Assembly: GCF_018070325.1 (NCBI RefSeq)
Contig: NZ_JAGPXY010000002.1
Location: forward strand, 124,001-188,000
Direction: 5' to 3'
Source of the DNA: Micromonospora sp. H61
GTDB lineage: Bacteria; Actinomycetota; Actinomycetes; Mycobacteriales; Micromonosporaceae
DNA length: 64,000 nucleotides
Position numbers and translations under genes: made by a program. Positions 17,724 through 25,208 of this stretch are shown one piece after another; positions within the stretch are counted from its first letter, which is position 1, and each line of letters begins with the position of its first letter. The notes under the pieces were generated by a model, which saw only the letters and a program-made list of their open reading frames with translations, searched no databases and had not been told where the DNA came from.

Positions 17724-18088
17724 CGGCGGACCGGATCCAGCTGACCGGCCTGCGGGCGCGCGGTCGGCACGGGGTGTACGACTTCGAGCGCGAACAGGGG
17801 CAGGACTTCGTGGTCGACGCCGTCCTGGAGTTGGACCTCGGCCCGGCCGCGGCCAGCGACGACGTCACCGCAACGGTGCACTACGGCGAGCTGGCCGAAC
17901 GCCTGGTGGCGGTGGTGACCGGCGAGCCGGTCAACCTGATCGAGACCCTCGCGGACCGGCTCCTCGCGGTCTGCCTGGCAGACGTTCGGGTCGACGCGGC
18001 GACGATCACCGTGCACAAGCCGGAGGCTCCGGTGCCGCACACCTTCACCGACGTGGCCGTCACCATGACCCGGGCGCGTACCCGGTGA
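17720..18088 (+). CDS. folB: Dihydroneopterin aldolase
   Basis: Cleaves dihydroneopterin to hydroxymethyldihydropterin and glycolaldehyde. 122 residues with the expected start ITLTGLRARG-like strand (IQLTGLRARGRHGVYDFE), the LIETLADRL helix and the C-terminal VTVHKPEAP-like strand (ITVHKPEAPVPHTF). Overlaps folP by ATGA and folK by GTGA, so the three are translationally coupled. Confidence 0.95.
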   Translation: MTADRIQLTGLRARGRHGVYDFEREQGQDFVVDAVLELDLGPAAASDDVTATVHYGELAERLVAVVTGEPVNLIETLADRLLAVCLADVRVDAATITVHKPEAPVPHTFTDVAVTMTRARTR

Positions 18089-18612
18089 CCCGGGCGGTCC
18101 TCTCGCTCGGCAGCAACCTGGGCGACCGCCTGGAGCACCTGCGCACGGCCGTCGCCACCCTCGGCGACGCGGTGCTCGTGCTCTCCGGGGTGTACGAGAC
18201 TCCACCGTGGGGCGACACCGATCAGCCCGCGTACCTCAACGCGGTGGTCCTCGTGCAGGACGAGAGCGCGACCCCGCGCGACTGGCTGGAGCGGGCCCGC
18301 GACGCGGAGCGCGCGGCCGGCCGGGTCCGCGACCCGCAGCGGCGGTTCGGGCCGCGCACCCTCGACGTGGACGTGATCGCGGTCTGGGGCGACGACGACG
18401 AGCCGGTGTTCAGCGACGAGGAGGAGCTGACCCTGCCGCACCCCCGGGCGCACCTGCGCGCCTTCGTGCTGCGTCCGTGGATCGACATCCAGCCGTACGG
18501 TCGGCTGCCCGGTCACGGCTGGCTGACCGACCTGCTGACCACCGGCCCGGCGGCGGACGACGCGTTGGAACTGCGTCCCCGGCCGGAGTTGGCGTTAGAG
18601 TCGACGGCATGA
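18085..18612 (+). CDS. folK: 2-amino-4-hydroxy-6-hydroxymethyldihydropteridine pyrophosphokinase
   Basis: Activates hydroxymethyldihydropterin with ATP before the FolP step. 175 residues from the GTG at 18085 (GTGA overlap with folB). Shows LSLGSNLGDR at the N-terminus, SGVYETPPWG, the FGPRTLDVDVI metal/ATP motif and LPHPRAHLRAFVLRPW near the end. All match HPPK. The stop overlaps an 8-codon micro-ORF. Confidence 0.95.
   Translation: MTRAVLSLGSNLGDRLEHLRTAVATLGDAVLVLSGVYETPPWGDTDQPAYLNAVVLVQDESATPRDWLERARDAERAAGRVRDPQRRFGPRTLDVDVIAVWGDDDEPVFSDEEELTLPHPRAHLRAFVLRPWIDIQPYGRLPGHGWLTDLLTTGPAADDALELRPRPELALESTA
18596..18601 (+). promoter_or_regulatory. Leaderless -10 box before the 8-codon ORF
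   Basis: TAGAGT, 7 nt before the ATG at 18609, inside the 3' end of folK. It suggests an internal promoter giving a transcript that begins at the micro-ORF and runs into the DUF3180 gene. Confidence 0.4.
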
Positions 18613-18635
18613 CCGAGCGGAACCGGCCGGCATGA
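18609..18635 (+). CDS. 8-codon micro-ORF coupling folK to the DUF3180 gene
   Basis: Reads MTERNRPA then stop. Its ATG overlaps the folK stop (ATGA) and its stop overlaps the next ATG at 18632 (ATGA). A TANNNT box lies 7 nt upstream, so it could be the leaderless first ORF of an internal transcript that hands ribosomes to the DUF3180 gene. No function can be assigned to so short a peptide. Confidence 0.4.
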   Translation: MTERNRPA

Positions 18636-19168
18636 CGCAGGCGAAGCCCCCACCCCGCGGGTCGGGCCCGGACGGGTCGCGGATGGGCCCCACCCGGATC
18701 TCGACCCTGGTCGTGGCCGGCCTGGCTGCGGCGGCGGTGGCCTGGCTGCTGATCAGCACCCTCTACTACAGCGGCATTCCCCGGCTGCCCTGGCTGCCGG
18801 TGGTGACGCTGGCCGGGCTCGCCGTGCTGGAGGCGTACGCCGCCGTCAACACCCGGGGCCGGATCGAGCGCAAGCCGGGTCGGGAGCCGGTCAATCCGCT
18901 GTTGGTCGCCCGCTTCGTGGTGTTGGCCAAGGCGTCGGCGCTGGCCGCCGCGATCTTCGCGGGCTTCTACGCGGGGCTCACCGGCTGGCTCTTCGTGGAG
19001 ACCACCCGTGCCGCCCTGGACGATCGACCGGCCGCCGGCGGGGGCCTGCTCGCCTCGCTGGCGCTGGTCGGCGCCGCGCTCTGGTTGGAGCGCTCCTGCC
19101 GGGTGCCGGAACGCCCCGACGACGAGCGCGAGCAGGACCCTCGGGAGAACCGCCCCGGCCAGCGCTGA
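18632..19168 (+). CDS. DUF3180 family membrane protein
   Basis: 178 residues, four hydrophobic segments in two pairs (about 26-46, 52-72, 92-115, 128-150). DUF3180 proteins sit directly after folK in many actinobacteria; function unknown. The ATG at 18632 overlaps the micro-ORF stop. The C-terminal tail is acidic and basic, cytosolic by prediction (DDEREQDPRENRPGQR). Confidence 0.88.
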   Translation: MTQAKPPPRGSGPDGSRMGPTRISTLVVAGLAAAAVAWLLISTLYYSGIPRLPWLPVVTLAGLAVLEAYAAVNTRGRIERKPGREPVNPLLVARFVVLAKASALAAAIFAGFYAGLTGWLFVETTRAALDDRPAAGGGLLASLALVGAALWLERSCRVPERPDDEREQDPRENRPGQR

Positions 19169-19287
19169 GCAGGGGGTTACGCCCGGCTGCGGTCGCGGGT
19201 ACGGTGCCTGCGATCGGAGAGCAAGGGCCACCCAGGGTCCGTCCGTGCGCCGGACTGGGGACGGTCGGCCACTGGGGAGGCGGCGTC

Positions 19288-20502
19288 ATGGGGTACGAAG
19301 AAGCGGGCCGGGACCGGTCGGCCGAACCCTCGTCGGGGGTGCCGGCCGCTGTCCTGGACAACGTCTTCGACGATCCCACCCACGGTGAGCCCGGCCGGGA
19401 TCGGATCGGCGTACACCTGGGGTGGGAGCTGCTGCTGCTGGCCGGGCTGGCCGCCGTGAGCTGGCTGCTCTGGCGGGAGGATCCGGCCGCGGTGCGCGAC
19501 GGCAACCTGCGCACGCTGCTGATCGACGCGGTCGGGCTGGGGTTGCTCGCCCTGGCCGCCGGGCTGAGCCTGCGGACGGCCGCGCCGAACCTGGCAGTCG
19601 GCCCGATCGCGGTAGCGGCAGCCCTGCACTACGCCGAGCAGGGTGACCGGGGCCTGCCGGCGTCCCTCGGCCCGGCTGTGGCGGTCGCCGCGGTGGGGGG
19701 ACTGGCGCTGGCGCTGGCCGTGGTGGTGCTGCACGTGCCGGGCTGGGCCGCCAGCCTGGCCGGCGCCGCCGCCGTGGTGGTGTACATCGAACGTCGATCG
19801 GCGCCCGTGCTGGTGCAGGGCGACTACGACCCCACCGGCAGCGCCGGTTACCTCTTCGCCGGCTTCGCCGCGGTGGCCGTCCTGGGTGGGCTGTTCGGCG
19901 CGATCCGGGCGATCCGCCGGCTCGTCGGCCGGTACCGACCGATCGCCGACCCGGCCCGTCGGCGGGGCGCGGTGGCCGCCGTGGTGACCGCCGTCGCGTT
20001 GGTCGTCTCCACGGTGTTGGCCGCTCTGGCCGGCATCCTGCTCGCCGCCAACGACCCCGGGCCGGTGGCGCCCACCTCGGGGCTGGACTGGACGGTGCTG
20101 GCCATCGGCGTGGCAGTGCTCGCCGGCACCAGCGCGTACGGCCGCCGGGGCGGTGTGTTCGGCACGCTGTTGGCGGTCGGCCTGGTCACGGTCTTTCAGG
20201 TGTACGCGCCGGAGCGCGGCTGGACGCTGAGCAACTGGGTGGTCGGCGGGGCGGCGCTCGGCGTCGGCCTGCTGGCCACCCGGCTGGTCGAGACGCTCGG
20301 GCGGCCCCGAGCGGGCAGCCCTGAGCGGGTCGAGCCGGTCGGCGACGGCACGATCAGCTCGGGCTGGACCACGCCGCAGCCGCAGTCCGTCGACAACTGG
20401 CCTCCCACGCTGCCGACGCAGGCCGCGCCGCAACCGATCGACCCGTGGCGGGATCCGCGGTGGGAGGACAGCCCGCGACGGTGGGACACCGACGAGCGGT
20501 GA
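19288..20502 (+). CDS. Polytopic membrane protein, distant RbsC-like (sugar ABC permease family) homologue
   Basis: 404 residues: about nine or ten membrane segments from residue 48 to 330, then a Trp/Pro-rich cytosolic tail. The stretch LAIGVAVLAGTSAYGRRGG followed by VFGTLLAVG resembles the conserved GGTS...G..GTLLGA region of RbsC-type permeases, and LAVGPIAVAAAL resembles their LSVG segment. No ATPase or binding protein is nearby, so transport is uncertain. The ATG at 19288 has GGAGG 8 nt upstream; an earlier in-frame start (19204) lacks this. I infer a distant relative rather than a working sugar permease. Confidence 0.7.
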   Translation: MGYEEAGRDRSAEPSSGVPAAVLDNVFDDPTHGEPGRDRIGVHLGWELLLLAGLAAVSWLLWREDPAAVRDGNLRTLLIDAVGLGLLALAAGLSLRTAAPNLAVGPIAVAAALHYAEQGDRGLPASLGPAVAVAAVGGLALALAVVVLHVPGWAASLAGAAAVVVYIERRSAPVLVQGDYDPTGSAGYLFAGFAAVAVLGGLFGAIRAIRRLVGRYRPIADPARRRGAVAAVVTAVALVVSTVLAALAGILLAANDPGPVAPTSGLDWTVLAIGVAVLAGTSAYGRRGGVFGTLLAVGLVTVFQVYAPERGWTLSNWVVGGAALGVGLLATRLVETLGRPRAGSPERVEPVGDGTISSGWTTPQPQSVDNWPPTLPTQAAPQPIDPWRDPRWEDSPRRWDTDER

Positions 20503-20542
20503 GCCGCGTCGCGTCCGCCGAGCCGGAGCTGATCTCGACCGT

Positions 20543-20548
20543 TAGGCT
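20543..20548 (+). promoter_or_regulatory. Leaderless -10 box
   Basis: TAGGCT, 7 nt before the ATG at 20556, with no ribosome binding site between. Confidence 0.5.
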
Positions 20549-20555
20549 CGGCGAC

Positions 20556-20864
20556 ATGACCGACTCACCTGCCGCCACCCCGGGCGGAACCTCGTTCGAG
20601 GAGCTTGACGCGCTGTCCACCGAGGAGCTGCGGGAGCGGGCGTTCGCCCGGGCCCGGGAGCATCGGGACGTGGGCTTCTTCTGGTCGGTGCTGCGCCACC
20701 TGCCGAACGCGGACGAGGCCACGGTGCTGGATGGCGCCCCGAACTCGATCGGCCCGACGATCGACGAGGCCAACGCGCTGTGGCGGGAGCTGACCGGTCA
20801 CGGCTACGAGGAGTCGGCGCCGCTGCTGCGGGCCGCCTTCATCGACTACCTGATGAAGCACTGA
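20556..20864 (+). CDS. Small conserved-type actinobacterial protein of unknown function
   Basis: 102 residues, acidic, mostly helical, soluble, no export signal. The core FEELDALSTEELRERAF and FFWSVLRHLPNADEAT read like a genuine protein. No family recognised. The start follows a leaderless-type box. The reading frame of the next gene overlaps its 3' end. Confidence 0.75.
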   Translation: MTDSPAATPGGTSFEELDALSTEELRERAFARAREHRDVGFFWSVLRHLPNADEATVLDGAPNSIGPTIDEANALWRELTGHGYEESAPLLRAAFIDYLMKH

Positions 20865-21421
20865 GCCGCTCGGGGCAGCCCAGGTCCGTCCGAGCCACCG
20901 GTTCGGGGCCTGGGCGGATCGCGTCGCTCATCCACCGTTCCGGCCCGGTCAGCCGCTACGGCACGGCCGCCGGCACCGGCGCGCTCGCCGTGTTGCTGTT
21001 GGTCGGGATCTGCGGCAGTCCGGCGTACACCGGCTGGGCCGTCACACTGACCGACCCGGAGTCGGGCGGGGCGTTCTACGCGCGCCTGCTCGCCTGGCCA
21101 GCCTGGCGGCTCGACGCGGACGGGCAGGCCGGCGGGTTGTTCGCCGCCGACCTGCGAGCCGTGCTGCTGGTGGTCCTCGCGGTGGCGCTGCTCTACCTGT
21201 TGCCCGCCGCTCAGGTCGCCCGGGTGCCCGGCCCGGTCAGCCAGTTCTTCTCCGGCTGGGCCGCGTACGTGCTGGCTGGCGGGCTGGCCGCCGTGTTGGC
21301 GGCGCTGCTCGGCCCGGCACCGTCACTGCTGGGGGCCCTACAGGACGCCAGCACCGGTGCCGGTTACGGCTTCCTCACCGGGTGGATCATCGGCATCGCC
21401 AGCCTCGGCGGTCGCGCCTGA
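20780..21421 (+). CDS. Membrane protein of unknown function, start unresolved
   Basis: Four to five membrane segments from about residue 62 of the longest frame, ending TGWIIGIASLGGRA. The only ATG, GTG or TTG in frame before the first membrane segment is the GTG at 20780, which would overlap the previous gene by 85 nt and give an Arg-rich lead not typical of protein. A CTG at 20861, overlapping the previous stop (CTGA), is the other option and would give a 186-residue protein. Convergent with the ABC ATPase gene. Confidence 0.65.
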   Translation: MAGADRSRLRGVGAAAAGRLHRLPDEALSRSGQPRSVRATGSGPGRIASLIHRSGPVSRYGTAAGTGALAVLLLVGICGSPAYTGWAVTLTDPESGGAFYARLLAWPAWRLDADGQAGGLFAADLRAVLLVVLAVALLYLLPAAQVARVPGPVSQFFSGWAAYVLAGGLAAVLAALLGPAPSLLGALQDASTGAGYGFLTGWIIGIASLGGRA

Positions 21422-21462
21422 CCCGGCCGGGCGCGACGGTCGTACCTGCCCCGGCCAGGGGG

Positions 21463-22467
21463 TCAGCTGGTCGGGCGGCCGAGGTCGAGGAGGCGCTGTC
21501 GGCTGAGCGCGCCCACCGGCTGGCCGGCGTCGGTCACGAGGAGCCGGTCCCGGCCCGAGGTGAGCAGGACCGCCAACGCGTCGTACGCCGAGCCGTCGAC
21601 AGCGACGGTGGGCAGGTCCGGTGCGGCGTCCTCGGGCACCGGCTCCAGCGCCTCCCGGTCGAGCGGGGTGACCGCCAACCGGCGGATGCCCCGGTCGGCG
21701 CCGACGAACTCGCGTACGAACGCAGTGGCGGGTGCGCCGAGCAGTGCGGCCGGAGTGTCGTACTGCTCCAGGTGCCCGCCCTCGGAGAGGACCGCGATCC
21801 GGTCACCGAGCCGAACGGCCTCGTCGAGGTCGTGGGTGACCAGCACGATCGTCTTGCGCACCTCGGCCTGGAGGCGCAGGAACTCCTCCTGCAGGCGGGC
21901 CCGGACGATCGGGTCGACGGCCGAGAACGGCTCGTCCATCAACAGCACCACCGGGTCGGCGGCGAGCGCGCGAGCCACCCCGACCCGCTGCCGCTGGCCA
22001 CCCGACAGCTCGTGCGGGTAGCGCCCGCCGAACTCCGCCGGGTCCAGCCCGACCAGGTCGAGCAGCTCGTCGACCCGGGCCCGGGTCTGGCCCTTGGGCC
22101 AGCGGAGCAGGCCCGGCACGGTGGCCACGTTGGCTCGCACGGTCTGGTGTGGAAAGAGACCGACGTTCTGGATCACGTATCCGATTCGACGGCGCAGTCG
22201 CACCGGGTCGACGTTCGTGACGTCCTCGTCGCCGAGCGTGATGCGACCGGCGGTCGGTTCGATCAGGCGATTGATCATCCGCAGCACCGTCGACTTGCCG
22301 CAGCCGGACGGGCCGATCAGCACCACCAGCTCGCCGGCCCGGACCTCCAGGCTGAGGTCCCGGACAGCTTCGGTGCCGTTCGGGTAGCGCTTCTGGATGC
22401 CCTCCAGGGAGATCGACGCCGCGCGAGGGGACTGGGCCACGCTGGCAGCCTCCGGGGTAACGTCCAC
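21463..22467 (-). CDS. Osmolyte (betaine/choline-type) ABC transporter ATPase, OpuCA/ProV-like
   Basis: 334 residues. Walker A GPSGCGKST (about 53-61), signature LSGGQRQRVGVARAL, Walker B VVLLMDEPFSAVD and the switch VTHD. The C-terminal 80 residues hold one CBS-like unit (TVAVDGSAYDALAVL then RLLVTDAGQPVGALSR), as in OpuCA/ProV ATPases where CBS modules sense ionic strength. GTG start at 22467 with GGAAGGA 5 nt upstream. Divergent from the two permease genes; the start codons are only 2 nt apart. Substrate is inferred from the family. Confidence 0.92.
   Translation of the reverse strand: MDVTPEAASVAQSPRAASISLEGIQKRYPNGTEAVRDLSLEVRAGELVVLIGPSGCGKSTVLRMINRLIEPTAGRITLGDEDVTNVDPVRLRRRIGYVIQNVGLFPHQTVRANVATVPGLLRWPKGQTRARVDELLDLVGLDPAEFGGRYPHELSGGQRQRVGVARALAADPVVLLMDEPFSAVDPIVRARLQEEFLRLQAEVRKTIVLVTHDLDEAVRLGDRIAVLSEGGHLEQYDTPAALLGAPATAFVREFVGADRGIRRLAVTPLDREALEPVPEDAAPDLPTVAVDGSAYDALAVLLTSGRDRLLVTDAGQPVGALSRQRLLDLGRPTS
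22458..22463 (+). promoter_or_regulatory. Leaderless -10 box of the permease operon
   Basis: TAACGT, 6 nt before the ATG at 22470. It lies inside the first codons of the divergent ATPase gene (GTG at 22467, opposite strand), so the permease promoter is within the other gene's coding start. Confidence 0.5.
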
Positions 22468-22469
22468 GT

Positions 22470-23156
22470 ATGTCCTTCCGCCTGAGCTACCGGGCCGACC
22501 CGGGTAACCCCTGGTTCTCCTGGCAGTACGTGCGGGACAACTCTGACACGATCCTCGCCGCGGTGCGCGAACACGCCTCCCTCACCGGCCGAGCGGTGTT
22601 GATAGCGGTGCTGATCGCCCTGCCGTTGTCAGTGCTGGCGTACTGGGTCCGTCCGCTCGCCGGTCCGATCCTCGCTGTCAGCGGGGTGGTCTACACCATC
22701 CCGTCGTTGGCGCTCTTCGCGTTCATCGCCCCCTACCTGGGCACCGGGGCGACCACGGTGCTGGTCGGGCTGGTCCTCTACGCGCTGCTGCTGATCGTGC
22801 GCAACGTGGTGGCCGGTCTCAATCAGGTGCCTCCGGAGGTTCGCGAGGCCGCCGAGGGCATGGGTTACGGCCGCTGGAGGCGGCTGTTCCGGATCGACCT
22901 GCCGCTGGCGCTGCCGGGCATCGTCACCGGCGTACGGCTGGCGACGGTCTCGACTGTGGCGTTGGTCACGGTCGGGGTGCTGGTCGGGCACGGCGGGCTC
23001 GGGCAGTTGATCTTCGCGGGCTTCCAGAACAACCTCTACAAGGCCGAGATCATGACGGCCGCCCTGCTCTGCGTGGCGCTCGCTGTCGTGCTCGACCTGT
23101 TGCTCATCCTGGTCGCCCGACTGGTGACTCCCTGGTCCACCCGGAGGGCACGGTGA
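22470..23156 (+). CDS. Osmolyte ABC transporter permease, OpuCB/ProW-like
   Basis: 228 residues with about six membrane segments and the permease EAA loop (EVREAAEGMGYGRWRRLFRIDLPLALPGI region, 126-154), which docks on the ATPase. Typical short OpuCB/OpuCD-type length. The following permease overlaps by GTGA. Together with the divergent ATPase and the binding protein downstream it forms a complete importer. Confidence 0.93.
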   Translation: MSFRLSYRADPGNPWFSWQYVRDNSDTILAAVREHASLTGRAVLIAVLIALPLSVLAYWVRPLAGPILAVSGVVYTIPSLALFAFIAPYLGTGATTVLVGLVLYALLLIVRNVVAGLNQVPPEVREAAEGMGYGRWRRLFRIDLPLALPGIVTGVRLATVSTVALVTVGVLVGHGGLGQLIFAGFQNNLYKAEIMTAALLCVALAVVLDLLLILVARLVTPWSTRRAR

Positions 23157-23893
23157 CCGTCGCGGAAAACCCGATCGGGCAGGCCATCACCTGGATCAAC
23201 GACCCACTGAACTGGACGAACCCCGGCGGCATGCTGGACCGACTCGGCGAGCACCTGACGATCTCCGCCCTGGCGGTGGCGCTCGGCTGCCTGGTGGCCT
23301 GGCCGCTCGGGCTCTGGTTGGGGCACCTCGGTCGAGGTGGCGGCCTCGTGGTGCTGATCTCCAACGCGACCCTGGCCATCCCCACCCTGGCGCTGCTGAC
23401 CATCCTCCCGGTCGTCTTCGCCAGCGGCTTCGGGAAGACACCGGTCGTGGTGGCACTGGCTGTCTTCGCCGTGCCGCCGCTGCTGGCCAACGCGTACACC
23501 GGGGTGCGGCAGGTGGACCCGGAGGCCCGCGACGCGGCCCGGGGGATGGGTCTGTCCGGCGGGCAGCTGCTGCGCCGGGTGGAGTTGCCGCTCGCGGTGC
23601 CCTACCTGGCGGCCGGCTTCCGCACCGCGGCGGTCCAGGTGATCGCGACCGCGGCGCTGGCCTCCTTCGTCAACGGCGGCGGCCTGGGCCAGATCATCCG
23701 GACCGGCTTCGGTATCGGTATCGCGGCCGGCGGCGGGCAGATCGTCGCCGGCGGTGTGCTGGTGGCCGGGCTCGCGTTGCTGGCCGAGGTGGTCCTCGGC
23801 GGCGTCGAACGGCTGGTCACCCCCAAGCCGCTGCGGCGCGGGCGGCAGCGCCTCGGGCGGCCCCGGGCCGCCGACGCCACCGGGAGCGCCTGA
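23153..23893 (+). CDS. Osmolyte ABC transporter permease, OpuCD-like
   Basis: 246 residues from the GTG at 23153 (GTGA overlap with the first permease). Six membrane segments; EAA loop with ARDAARGMGLSGGQLLRRVE (about 124-143). The second half of a heterodimeric permease. The basic C-terminal tail (LRRGRQRLGRPR) is cytosolic. A 200-nt gap separates it from the binding-protein gene, leaving room for a separate promoter. Confidence 0.93.
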   Translation: MTVAENPIGQAITWINDPLNWTNPGGMLDRLGEHLTISALAVALGCLVAWPLGLWLGHLGRGGGLVVLISNATLAIPTLALLTILPVVFASGFGKTPVVVALAVFAVPPLLANAYTGVRQVDPEARDAARGMGLSGGQLLRRVELPLAVPYLAAGFRTAAVQVIATAALASFVNGGGLGQIIRTGFGIGIAAGGGQIVAGGVLVAGLALLAEVVLGGVERLVTPKPLRRGRQRLGRPRAADATGSA

Positions 23894-24093
23894 CCCGTCC
23901 GGGTGAGAGCGCGGCGAGCTGACGACCCACGCCCGTCAAATCGGTGACGATGGGGTGACGAAGTCCATCCCAAGTTGTCGGTCGGTTCCGGAGCATGTTG
24001 GGTGGACATTCGCGGGCGGCCGACAGTCAGGATCGCCCGTCGGACACGCGGCCGGCCCGGAACGGGCCGCGCCGGGACACGGAAGGCGGGCAC

Positions 24094-25098
24094 ATGCGCG
24101 CACGTACACGTCTGGCGATCGGGGCGGTCAGCGCCGTCGCCGGGGCAGCACTCCTCACCGGCTGCGGTGACGCCGGCTCGTCCGGCACCGACGCACCCCA
24201 GACGAGCGCCTCCGGCGCCGGGTGCGCCCCGGTCGCCGGCCAGCAGCTCATCGCTCTGCAGGACGACAAGAAGCTCCAGAACTCCGACAACGTCATTCCC
24301 GCTGTCAACAGCAAGGCGGCGAATCCGCAGCTGATCGCCGCACTGGACAAGGTCTCCGCCGCGCTCGACACCCCGAAGCTGATCCAGCTCAACAAGGCCG
24401 TCAACGAGGACCGCAAGACCCCCAAGGTGGCGGCCGAGGAGTTCGCCAGCGCGAACAACCTCACCGCGGGCATCGCCAAGGGGCCGGGCGGTGACATCAC
24501 TGTGGGCGCTGGCAACTTCGCCGAGAGTCAGATCCTGGGCGAGCTGTACCGGATCGCGCTCACCGCCGCCGGCTACCAGGTCAAGGTGCAGCAGATCGGC
24601 AACCGGGAGCTCTACGCGCCGGCCCTGGAGAAGGGCGAGATCCAGGTCGTCCCGGAGTACGCGGCGACCATGGCCGAGTTCCTCAACACCAAGGCCAACG
24701 GCCAGAACGCCCAGCCGATCTCCTCGCCGGACGTCAACACGACGGTGACCGCGCTGAAGGCCGAGGGCGACAAGGCCGGCCTCACCTTCGGCACCCCGGC
24801 CGCCGCGCAGGACCAGAACGCCTTCGCGGTGACCCAGGCATTCGCCGACAAGTACGGCGTGCGGACCCTCTCCGAGCTGGCCGCGAAGTGCTCCGGTAGC
24901 GCGACAGTGCTGGGTGGCCCGCCGGAGTGCGAGCAGCGTCCGTTCTGCAAGCCGGGCCTGGAGAAGACCTACGGGCTGTCGGTCGGCAAGTTCTCCTCCC
25001 TGGACCAGGGCGGGCCGCTGACCAAGAGCGGGCTGCGCGACGGCTCGATCAGCGTGGGTCTGATCTTCTCCTCGGATGGCGCCTTCGCCACCAGCTGA
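24094..25098 (+). CDS. Lipoprotein substrate-binding protein of the OpuC/ProX family with circularly permuted domain order
   Basis: 334 residues, lipoprotein signal with lipobox LLTGC, GGAAGG 7 nt before the ATG. The segment that normally ends OpuAC-type binding proteins (LxDDK, then PAV/PVV, a helix pair, LNKxV, and VAxEF) is here near residues 47-120: LIALQDDKKLQNSDNVIP then VAAEEFASANNL. The segment that normally begins the domain follows at about 131-155: ITVGAGNFAESQILGELYRI. The protein ends with VGLIFSSDGAFATS, which in canonical relatives runs straight into the LxDDK strand. All parts are present but the order is rotated. It should still bind an osmolyte such as glycine betaine; the ligand is not proven. 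Confidence 0.9.
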   Translation: MRARTRLAIGAVSAVAGAALLTGCGDAGSSGTDAPQTSASGAGCAPVAGQQLIALQDDKKLQNSDNVIPAVNSKAANPQLIAALDKVSAALDTPKLIQLNKAVNEDRKTPKVAAEEFASANNLTAGIAKGPGGDITVGAGNFAESQILGELYRIALTAAGYQVKVQQIGNRELYAPALEKGEIQVVPEYAATMAEFLNTKANGQNAQPISSPDVNTTVTALKAEGDKAGLTFGTPAAAQDQNAFAVTQAFADKYGVRTLSELAAKCSGSATVLGGPPECEQRPFCKPGLEKTYGLSVGKFSSLDQGGPLTKSGLRDGSISVGLIFSSDGAFATS

Positions 25099-25118
25099 GC
25101 CCTTTCCGCACGTGCTGA

Positions 25119-25152
25119 GGACGCCCCCGCCCCCGACCGGGCGGGGGCGTCC
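25119..25152 (+). terminator. Strong hairpin after the binding-protein gene
   Basis: Perfect 14-bp arms (25119-25132 and 25139-25152, GGACGCCCCCGCCC and its complement) with a 6-nt loop, 20 nt after the stop. Factor-independent type stem without a T-tract. Confidence 0.75.
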
Positions 25153-25194
25153 GCACGTCCCGGGGACCCCGTTCCCTCCGGTGGATATCGTGGG

Positions 25195-25200
25195 TAGGCT
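25195..25200 (+). promoter_or_regulatory. Leaderless -10 box
   Basis: TAGGCT, 8 nt before the ATG at 25209. Confidence 0.45.
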
Positions 25201-25208
25201 GCACATCC

